A stretch of DNA of 7,941 bases, from the NCBI GenBank assembly GCA_031415375.1, contig JANORP010000285.1, positions 1 through 7,941 of the forward strand, in the 5' to 3' direction. How positions within the stretch are numbered: position 1 is the stretch's first letter; each line of letters opens with the position of its first letter. This DNA comes from JADKCL01 sp031415375 (GTDB taxonomy: Bacteria > Bacteroidota > Bacteroidia > J057 > JADKCL01). The position numbers were made by a program, and so were the translations under genes. Positions 1-5,521 of this stretch are shown in pieces. The notes beneath the pieces were generated by a model that worked only from the letters and a program-made list of their open reading frames with translations, was not told the origin of the DNA and did no database searches.

Positions 1-280
1 GCAGCAAACGCAAAGCAGCGCAACACTGCAGCTCAATTGTCGTGTCGATGAAACGACAATTCAAATGCAAGACAAAACCCACGTTTACAGACACTTACAA
101 TTGTCGTGTCGATGAAACGACAATTCAAAAAACGCCTCCCCATGCAGCAAACGCAAAGCAGCGCAGCTCAATTGTCGTGTCGATGAAACGACAATTCAAA
201 AACGCCACGCCGTTCAGCAACCAGTAAGCAGCGCAACACAGCAGCTCAATTGTCGTGTCGATGAAACGACAATTCAAAAA
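1..280. repeat. Array of four identical 27-bp hairpin repeats inside a degenerate longer unit
   Basis: Four exact copies of a 27-bp element lie at 35-61, 99-125, 170-196 and 248-274. Each is a perfect inverted repeat: arm AATTGTCGT, 9-nt loop GTCGATGAA, arm ACGACAATT. Each is followed by CAAA, extended to CAAAAA at copies 2 to 4. The hairpins sit in a longer unit. A left arm beginning (G)CAGCAAACGCAAAGCAGCG is seen at 1-34, 144-169 (with an internal deletion) and 214-247 (degenerate), and each copy leads into CAGCTC just before the hairpin. A right flank of the AAACGCC type follows copies 2 and 3. Segments 62-98, 126-169 and 197-247 separate the hairpins (37, 44 and 51 nt). The array probably continues past the left edge. 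Copy 2 is out of frame with the others, so this is not a protein repeat. It is best described as an intergenic palindromic repeat cluster of REP or BIME type. No transposase is visible, and the A-run lies on the wrong side for an intrinsic terminator in either direction. Confidence 0.9.
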
Positions 281-371
281 GTCCACAAACGCTGTCGATG
301 CACCCACGAGGTTGGCAGTCCCAGCCCAATACTGCGTGTGCGTCGTCATGCAAGGGAACCTGAGATCCCAT

Positions 372-402
372 TTTTTTCCTAGCCCTGTCTCCCATAAATT
401 TG
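372..402 (+). promoter_or_regulatory. Bacteroidota-type promoter of the FkbH-ACP-MBOAT-SGNH operon
   Basis: TAAATTTG at 395-402 is an exact match to the Bacteroidota -7 element TAnnTTTG and continues as TTTGCAC. Nineteen bases upstream, at 372-375, the sequence is TTTT inside a run of seven T, a 3/4 match to the -33 element TTTG. Transcription would start near 408, giving a leader of about 35 nt before the ATG at 443. The 275-371 stretch between the last repeat and this promoter holds no gene that I can support. Confidence 0.6.
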
Positions 403-442
403 CACCTTCTCCGACCTTCTAATTGAGGAGACCTGAAGGTAT

Positions 443-2179
443 ATGCCCATAGAATTCAACCAACTCATCGCCCAAGCCGCCCAGCTGGGTCACCCAGCAG
501 GGCTGAAGCCAGTCAAGCTTGCACTTTTAGGCGACTCGACGACGCAATTCCTGCACCGCGCGATCGTCGCGCAAGGTGTCCTCTCGGGGATCGCTTTTGA
601 GGTACTGGAGGCCGACTTTGGGCAAATCGAGCGGCAGGTTTTCGATCCTAGCTCGGATCTCTATGCCTTTGAACCTGAAATGGTTGTCGTGGCCTATACC
701 GCCAAAAAGCTCCTGCCTAAATTTTACGCCAAGTCACCAGACGCCCAGCGTTGTTTTGCCGCCGATAAGCTGGCCGAGCTACAAGACCTTGTAGCGATAC
801 TCACCGAAGGCACCAAGGCCAAGGTATTGCTTTGGAACATTGAGGAACTCGACGACAAAGTCTTTGGGCACTTCGGAAACAAGATCAGCCTGAGCTTTCC
901 CAACCAAGTGCGCCGCCTCAATGTGGGTCTCATGGACCTCGCCGAGCGGCATGGCAATGTCTTCATCATCGACATTGCCAGCCTGCACAACCGCGTCGGT
1001 CGTGCAGCGGCCTACTCGCCTCATATCTATGTCTCGACCGATCTGGTACATAGTTTGAATTTCACCGCGATGATCGCCACGGCGATCACCGACGTCGTGT
1101 GCGCCATCGTTGGCAAATTCAAGAAGTGCGTGATCCTCGATCTCGACAATACCACCTGGGGTGGCATCATAGGCGACGATGGCATTGAAAACATCGAGGT
1201 CGGCAATCTCGGCCTTGGCAAGGTATTTGTAGAATTGCAGCGCTGGGTCAAGGCACTCAAAGACCGTGGCATCATCGTCGCGGTCTGTAGTAAAAACACG
1301 GAATCGGTCGCCAAGGAGCCGTTTGAGAAACATCCAGACATGGTGCTGCGCCTAGACGACATCGCAGTATTCGTCGCCAACTGGGAAAACAAGGCCGACA
1401 ACATTCGCCACATCCAAGAAATCCTCAACATTGGCTTCGACAGCATGGTCTTCTTGGACGACAATCCTGTCGAGCGGCAAATTGTCAGAGAAAATCTGCC
1501 TGAGGTCACTGTGCCTGAATTGCCCGAGGACCCCGCCGAGTATTTGGAATTCCTTTACGGCGAAAATCTTTTTGAGACCGCTAGCTACTCGAATACCGAC
1601 GCCGACCGCACCCGCCAATACCAAGAGGAGGCCGACCGCCACCTCCTGAGCAAGCGATTTACCAACGTCGGCGAATTTCTGCGCAGCCTCGACATGAAGG
1701 CATTCGTGCGGCCATTCAGCGACTTTGATGTGCCGCGTGTCGCTCAGCTGAGTCAGCGCAGCAATCAGTTCAACTTGCGCACGGTGCGCTACACCGAGGA
1801 GGACATCCGTCGCATCGCTGCCGACCCAAATTATGTGACCTTCGCCTTCAACCTAGCCGATAAATTTGGGGACAATGGCCTCATTGCGGTGGCGATCTTG
1901 GAAAAACGTAGCCACGACGAACTCTTTATCGACACATGGTTCATGAGCTGCCGCGTGCTCAAGCGCGGCATGGAGGCATTCACGTTGCACACGCTGGTAG
2001 CGGCAGCACGTGCGCACGGCTATGCACAATTGGTCGGCGAGTACATTCCGACGGCCAAGAATGCCATGGTTGCCGAGCATTATTCCGGCCTCGGCTTTCA
2101 GGAACAAGATGGATTTTGGTATCTTGCCCTCGGTGATTTTCAATCTTCACCGTTTTTCATCGAAACGATCACAGAATAA
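443..2179 (+). CDS. FkbH-like HAD-superfamily protein, predicted acyl (glyceryl) loader for the ACP
   Basis: 578-residue cytoplasmic protein with the full FkbH architecture. Residues 1-220 resemble a degenerate SGNH domain: GDSTTQ at 30-35 and a DxxH pair at D200/H203. Residues 225-350 are the HAD domain, with motif I DLDNTTWGG (D233, D235), motif II CSKN (S283, preceded by C282), the motif III lysine K317 in NKADN, and motif IV LDDN (D339, D340). Residues 420-560 are a GNAT-like tail with RSNQFNLRT (439-447) and SCRVLKRG (502-509), both typical of the family. Characterised FkbH proteins dephosphorylate 1,3-bisphosphoglycerate and move the glyceryl group through an enzyme cysteine to an acyl carrier protein. 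C282 is my candidate for that cysteine. The start at 443 is supported by GAGGAG at 425-430 and GAAGG at 435-439. The gene leads a four-gene operon and the ACP follows after 5 nt. The family call is secure; the glyceryl substrate is inferred. Confidence 0.93.
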   Translation: MPIEFNQLIAQAAQLGHPAGLKPVKLALLGDSTTQFLHRAIVAQGVLSGIAFEVLEADFGQIERQVFDPSSDLYAFEPEMVVVAYTAKKLLPKFYAKSPDAQRCFAADKLAELQDLVAILTEGTKAKVLLWNIEELDDKVFGHFGNKISLSFPNQVRRLNVGLMDLAERHGNVFIIDIASLHNRVGRAAAYSPHIYVSTDLVHSLNFTAMIATAITDVVCAIVGKFKKCVILDLDNTTWGGIIGDDGIENIEVGNLGLGKVFVELQRWVKALKDRGIIVAVCSKNTESVAKEPFEKHPDMVLRLDDIAVFVANWENKADNIRHIQEILNIGFDSMVFLDDNPVERQIVRENLPEVTVPELPEDPAEYLEFLYGENLFETASYSNTDADRTRQYQEEADRHLLSKRFTNVGEFLRSLDMKAFVRPFSDFDVPRVAQLSQRSNQFNLRTVRYTEEDIRRIAADPNYVTFAFNLADKFGDNGLIAVAILEKRSHDELFIDTWFMSCRVLKRGMEAFTLHTLVAAARAHGYAQLVGEYIPTAKNAMVAEHYSGLGFQEQDGFWYLALGDFQSSPFFIETITE

Positions 2180-2184
2180 GAAAT

Positions 2185-2421
2185 ATGAGCAACGAAGAAT
2201 TCTTGGCCAAATTGCAAGTGGTGTTTCGCCAAGTGTTGAGTGACAACAGCATCGTGCTGACTGAAAACACCACCGCCAAAGATGTGGCCGGGTGGGATTC
2301 GCTTTCTCATGTGATGCTGGTGGTTGAGATTGAAACCGCTTTCAAAAAGCGCTTCAAGGCCCGCGAGATCCAAAACTGGCAGCGTGTGGGCGACATGATC
2401 ACCTCGCTGCAAAACGGCTAA
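2185..2421 (+). CDS. Stand-alone acyl carrier protein
   Basis: 78-residue protein, the usual length for an ACP. The phosphopantetheine site is GWDSLSHV at 36-43, with S39 the residue that would carry the prosthetic arm; helix I (1-18) and the acidic helix II after S39 fit the ACP fold. It would hold an acyl group as a thioester in the cytoplasm. Its place directly after an FkbH gene and before an MBOAT gene suggests that FkbH loads it and MBOAT unloads it, like DltC between DltA and DltB. Residues 52-60 carry a basic patch (FKKRFKAR), which could help docking to a membrane partner; that is an inference. The start lies 5 nt after the FkbH stop with only a weak AATAAGAAAT upstream, consistent with translational coupling. 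No phosphopantetheinyl transferase is encoded in the window, so one must act from elsewhere in the genome. Confidence 0.93.
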   Translation: MSNEEFLAKLQVVFRQVLSDNSIVLTENTTAKDVAGWDSLSHVMLVVEIETAFKKRFKAREIQNWQRVGDMITSLQNG

Positions 2422-2439
2422 TCCCATCGGAGGTCGCTG

Positions 2440-3873
2440 ATGGTATTTACCTCCTTTGTATTTTTCATCTTCCTGCCGATCGTCTTCGTGCTCTATTGGT
2501 TTGTCTTCCAAGGCAGACTACGTGCACAGAACCTGCTATTGCTGGTGGCGAGCTATTTTTTCTATGGCTGGTGGGATTGGCGGTTTTTGTCCTTGGTCGC
2601 GTTCAGCACCGTGCTAGACTATACAATGGGGCGGCTCATCGGTGGGCAGGAGGATGAGCGCAAACGTACATGGCTCCTCTGGACTAGCCTGGGGATCAAT
2701 CTCTCCTTTCTGGGGTTTTTCAAATACTACAACTTCTTCGTGAGCTCATGGGTGGAAGCGTGGGCATCGGTCGGCATCGGCATGCCCGACATGACGCTCA
2801 AAATCATCTTGCCCCTCGGGATCAGCTTTTATACCTTTCAGAGCATGAGCTATTCGCTCGATGTCTATAAGGGTCGCCTAGAGCCGATCAGGGATTTTTT
2901 GAGTTTCGCGACTTTTGTGAGTTTTTTTCCGCAATTGGTGGCTGGACCGATCGAGCGTGCAGTGCACTTTTTGCCGCAGGTCACCAAACCACGTAAATTT
3001 GAGTATCAAAATGGGGTCGATGGTGTGCGACTGATGCTCTGGGGGATGTTTAAGAAGGTCGTGATCGCCGACAACCTTGCTTTGTATGTCGATGACATCT
3101 TCAAGAACTATGCACAGATGTCCACTGGGACGCTCATCTTAGGCGCCGTGTATTTCACCGTCCAGGTCTATTGTGATTTCTCGGGCTATAGCGACATCGC
3201 CATCGGCGTGGCGCGGTTGTTTGGATTTGATCTGATGAGCAATTTCCGTTTTCCCTTGTTTGCGCGCAGCATTCCTGAGTTTTGGTCAAGGTGGCATATC
3301 TCCCTCACGACTTGGCTCAATGATTACCTGTTTACCCCAGTGTCATTGTCGCTGCGTCACATGCGCAAGTATGGGATCGGGCTTGCGATCGTGATCACCT
3401 TTTTGGTGTCGGGCTTTTGGCACGGCGCCAAGTGGACCTTTGTGGTCTGGGGTTTGGTCAATGGCCTGCTTTTTATCCCCTATGTGATCAAAGGCCGGCT
3501 CATGCAGCGGGCCGAGGTCGTCGCCAAAGGGCGCTGGTTTCCCAGCTTGCGCGAAGCCTTGCAAATCTTGCTGGTTTTCACATTGTGGACACTCACCTTG
3601 ATTTTTTTCAGAGCAGACTCCATGGGCATGGCCTTGGGTTACTTCAAAACAATGGCTACACAGCCTACCGGCTCGGTCATGTTCAAAACGGGAGTCGTTT
3701 ATGTCGCGCTGCTGATGGTCTTGGACTGGGTAAACCGTGAAGACGAGCGCAATCCCAAAGTGTTGCACATGGGTCCGCGCGGCCTCAGGTTGGCCGTCGA
3801 GCTGGTGCTCGCGATTATCATCTTTTTCAATATGCTCAATGGCTACAAGGAGTTTGTCTATTTTGATTTTTGA
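2440..3873 (+). CDS. MBOAT-family membrane O-acyltransferase (AlgI/DltB type)
   Basis: 477-residue polytopic inner-membrane protein with roughly ten or more hydrophobic segments, starting at residues 4-24 and ending at about 450-468. Family landmarks appear in order: SYFFYGWWDWRF (38-49), LPLGISFYTFQSMSY (124-138), LVAGPIER (166-173), CDFSGYSDIAIG (245-256), SRWHISLTTWLNDYLF (283-298) and SGFWHGAKWT (324-333). H328 in FWHG corresponds to the invariant catalytic histidine of AlgI and DltB; H286 is the second conserved histidine. Family members take an acyl group from a cytoplasmic donor and pass it through the membrane for attachment to a polysaccharide or teichoic acid. Here the likely donor is the acyl-ACP made by the two upstream genes, and the likely receiver is the SGNH protein encoded 3 nt downstream. 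The start is fixed by a strong GGAGG at 2429-2433, 6 nt before the ATG. The acyl group and glycan acceptor are unknown. I give no symbol because algI and dltB imply specific substrates. Confidence 0.95.
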   Translation: MVFTSFVFFIFLPIVFVLYWFVFQGRLRAQNLLLLVASYFFYGWWDWRFLSLVAFSTVLDYTMGRLIGGQEDERKRTWLLWTSLGINLSFLGFFKYYNFFVSSWVEAWASVGIGMPDMTLKIILPLGISFYTFQSMSYSLDVYKGRLEPIRDFLSFATFVSFFPQLVAGPIERAVHFLPQVTKPRKFEYQNGVDGVRLMLWGMFKKVVIADNLALYVDDIFKNYAQMSTGTLILGAVYFTVQVYCDFSGYSDIAIGVARLFGFDLMSNFRFPLFARSIPEFWSRWHISLTTWLNDYLFTPVSLSLRHMRKYGIGLAIVITFLVSGFWHGAKWTFVVWGLVNGLLFIPYVIKGRLMQRAEVVAKGRWFPSLREALQILLVFTLWTLTLIFFRADSMGMALGYFKTMATQPTGSVMFKTGVVYVALLMVLDWVNREDERNPKVLHMGPRGLRLAVELVLAIIIFFNMLNGYKEFVYFDF

Positions 3874-3876
3874 GGC

Positions 3877-4869
3877 ATGGATCGATTTCTGCGGAAAATA
3901 GGGCTGCGTTTGTTGATTTTGGCTGTGATCTGGGTCGCTTTCACCCAGATTATGCCCAAACGCCTCTATTTGGGAGCCGAATATGCTCGCTGGGAAACAG
4001 TATTTGAAAAAATATCAACTTTAAGGGCTGCCAAACAACCCGTGAACTTGGTATTGGGGGACTCCAGACCCGAAATGGGATTGGCAAGCGAGCATTTGAA
4101 CGCCTATAACCTTGCGTTGGGTGGCACGAGCCCTGTTGAGGGGTATTATATGCTTCGTCAAATGCAGGATATACCGATCGACACCCTCTATTTGTCCTAT
4201 TCACCCTTTCATTTTCATTCTCAGGACTGCTTTCATACACGTGCAGAATATTTTGGGTTCATCCCAGCGGATTATATTGCCGAAGTATTGGCCCTGAGCA
4301 GAAATATCGGCGACACAGCCTATCAATGGAACAATTGGGTCTGGCTTGATGACTTGGACAAAAATTTTCCATCACCATGGGTGCAGCGACAGTTGCGCTA
4401 CCTGCCCGCCTTACGTGGGCTTGACAATTACCGCTGGTATTTCCAAGAGCGGGCCGCATCCCAGGCCCGCATGGAAACCCATCAATTGAGCTACCTGTTT
4501 GCGAGCGATATCTGCCCTAGCGACACATCCGTGCAGGAATATTATCTGGAGCGCAACGCAGGTGGCTTTTTTCCAAACGGGGTCAATGCACATTACTTCA
4601 CCGAACTGCTCAAAGAAGTGGGCCGTAGGCAAATTCATCTGGTTTGGATCAACATGCCCTTGAACAAGGCCATCCGCCAGCCGAGCCAGCACTATTATGC
4701 CGATTTTGAGGCTTGGTTGCGACCACAATTGCCACCCATGACTCCCTATTTCCCCCTTAGCTTTCAGGATGCCTGTGACTTCAAAGACTTCAGCCACCTC
4801 GACGAAGAGGCTGCAAATATCTTTGGCCGCAGGACCATTGCTTGGCAGCACGGCGTTTTGTTTCCCTGA
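3877..4869 (+). CDS. Membrane-anchored SGNH/GDSL-like protein, MBOAT partner
   Basis: 330 residues. A basic N-terminus (MDRFLRK) and one hydrophobic segment at about 9-25 predict a signal anchor with the rest in the periplasm. SGNH landmarks are visible: block I LVLGDSR with S63 as the putative nucleophile, block II ALGGTSP (80-86) with G82/G83, and a C-terminal DFSH with D304 and H307 as the DxxH pair. I see no clear block III asparagine. Proteins of this build (DltD, AlgJ, AlgX, PatB) accompany MBOAT proteins and complete or assist transfer of the acyl group to the outside polymer. Position supports that role: the start lies 3 nt after the MBOAT stop, the stop codon itself lies in a TGAGG sequence too close to act as a normal binding site, and coupling is likely. 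It is the last gene of the operon. A pure esterase or structural partner role is also possible. The SGNH call rests on motifs, not on an alignment. Confidence 0.8.
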   Translation: MDRFLRKIGLRLLILAVIWVAFTQIMPKRLYLGAEYARWETVFEKISTLRAAKQPVNLVLGDSRPEMGLASEHLNAYNLALGGTSPVEGYYMLRQMQDIPIDTLYLSYSPFHFHSQDCFHTRAEYFGFIPADYIAEVLALSRNIGDTAYQWNNWVWLDDLDKNFPSPWVQRQLRYLPALRGLDNYRWYFQERAASQARMETHQLSYLFASDICPSDTSVQEYYLERNAGGFFPNGVNAHYFTELLKEVGRRQIHLVWINMPLNKAIRQPSQHYYADFEAWLRPQLPPMTPYFPLSFQDACDFKDFSHLDEEAANIFGRRTIAWQHGVLFP

Positions 4870-5285
4870 TCAGTGCTCATGTTTTCATCGCCCAGCTGCT
4901 GCATCCATTTTCAGCAGCACCCGCTTGCTTATGATTGACATCTGATTGGCGCGGCATATCCGTTTTCTACAAATTCCTCTTTGCCACATCATTTAAGCAT
5001 TCCAAACCGCTCGGTCTTGATCAATAATCGATGTAAGAAAACATGGCAATTTGCATCCGTTCTCGAAACAAAGTAATCTTTGAGTTGCCCCACACGATAT
5101 CAAGCCTTTACATACATTTTTGGTTACCATTTTCACAATATTTGGTATAAAACGAAATATCAATTCGATCCGAGTAATATCCCTCAAACCAAAGTAATAA
5201 AGTTGATATTGATCATACATTAGCTTCCATTCGTGGAGTTTTGAAATAGATTCGTCTAATTCCAGAACATACTGTTGGTCATTTG
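4870..5285. other. AT-rich intergenic stretch with no supported gene
   Basis: Between the operon and the next promoter I find no gene. Counted by hand, 4981-5280 has 106 G/C of 300 (about 35%), falling to 35 of 120 (about 29%) at 5101-5220; a sample line from the downstream gene has about 55%. A 75-codon minus-strand ORF at 4993-5220 has no binding site, no recognisable domain and the low-complexity look of chance translation. An interrupted inverted repeat is present: AATATCAATT at 5156-5165 pairs with AGTTGATATT at 5201-5210, with one G-T pair and 35 nt between. The composition could mark a relic of transferred DNA, or simply unconstrained intergenic sequence. Confidence 0.6.
4895..4918 (+). 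terminator. Possible operon-end hairpin, weak terminator candidate
   Basis: A perfect 7-bp stem, GCTGCTG at 4895-4901 with CAGCAGC at 4912-4918, encloses a 10-nt loop. It begins 26 nt after the stop of the SGNH gene. No T-run follows (ACCCGC comes next), so it does not fit a classical intrinsic terminator. It may protect the transcript 3' end or be chance. Confidence 0.3.
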
Positions 5286-5316
5286 TTTGTTGACATCGTT
5301 AAGGTTGTTATATTTG
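5286..5316 (+). promoter_or_regulatory. Bacteroidota consensus promoter of the large secreted-protein gene
   Basis: TTTG at 5286-5289, a spacer of exactly 19 nt, then TATATTTG at 5309-5316: a complete match to the TTTG-N19-TAnnTTTG promoter recognised by the primary sigma factor of Bacteroidota. As at the operon promoter, the -7 element continues as TTTGCAC. Transcription would start near 5322, leaving a leader of about 200 nt before the ATG at 5522. Confidence 0.75.
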
Positions 5317-5322
5317 CACATT

Positions 5323-5521
5323 GAGTGTCTTAAAACCTCATAAGGACTGATGGGGCATCTGAGAAGGCTTCGAGGATGCTGAGAGGAATGAAAATGGTGG
5401 GCCTATTGGCTTCGCCGATAGTACTTCATCCTTCAAAAAGTCTCTCCTTTTATAAATCAGGACGGGTTTTTCCCCGCTGTTTGCCAAAATGGCAACGAGT
5501 TAGGTAGGTAAAGTAAGTTAA
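5323..5521 (+). promoter_or_regulatory. Long 5' leader with hairpins
   Basis: The predicted leader contains several short inverted repeats. CTATTGGC (5403-5410) pairs with GCCGATAG (5414-5421) over 8 bp with one G-T pair and a TTC loop. It is enclosed by a weaker pairing of GGAATGAA (5385-5392, one bulge) with TTCATCC (5425-5431). Further on, CGGG (5463-5466) can pair with CCCG (5473-5476), and TTGCCA (5481-5486) pairs with TGGCAA (5490-5495). No known riboswitch consensus was recognised. The last bases before the start, TAGGTAGGTAAAGTAAGTTA, give no convincing Shine-Dalgarno sequence. The leader may control translation or mRNA stability; this is inferred from length and structure only. Confidence 0.4.
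5394..5507 (+). CDS. Possible leader ORF of 37 codons
   Basis: ATG at 5394 follows GAGAGG (5381-5386) at 7 nt, a better binding site than that of the downstream gene. The frame runs to TAG at 5505-5507, ending 14 nt before the next start. The peptide begins MVGLLASPIVL and ends basic (KWQRVR). An in-frame ATG at 5388 would add two residues but lies only 1 nt from GAGAGG. It overlaps the leader hairpins. I know of no family for it. It could be a translated leader peptide affecting the large gene, or a chance ORF. Confidence 0.2.
   Translation: MVGLLASPIVLHPSKSLSFYKSGRVFPRCLPKWQRVR

Noticed and set aside
35..274. CRISPR array
   Set aside because: Only four repeats are visible, the repeat is a near-complete palindrome, the intervening segments share sequence with one another (CAGCAAACGC..., CAGCTC, AACGCC), spacer lengths differ (37, 44, 51), and no cas gene is present.
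35..274. Intrinsic terminators or integron attC sites
   Set aside because: The A-run lies downstream of the hairpin on the plus strand and no T-run follows on either strand. The sites lack attC core sites, and no cassette genes lie between them.
42..349. Small ORFs at 42-227 (+) and 125-349 (-)
   Set aside because: Both are translations of the palindromic repeats. Repeat copies fall in different frames, and no binding site or domain supports either.
779..1333. 184-codon minus-strand ORF
   Set aside because: It is antisense to the HAD core of the FkbH gene, whose motifs and start are well supported.
443..4869. Alginate acetylation operon or true dlt operon
   Set aside because: No DltA adenylation gene and no other alginate genes are present. 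The FkbH and ACP genes point to a different acyl donor, so algI/dltB symbols would mislead.
4993..5220. 75-codon minus-strand ORF in the intergenic region
   Set aside because: It lies in AT-rich DNA with no Shine-Dalgarno sequence, no promoter match and no recognisable domain.
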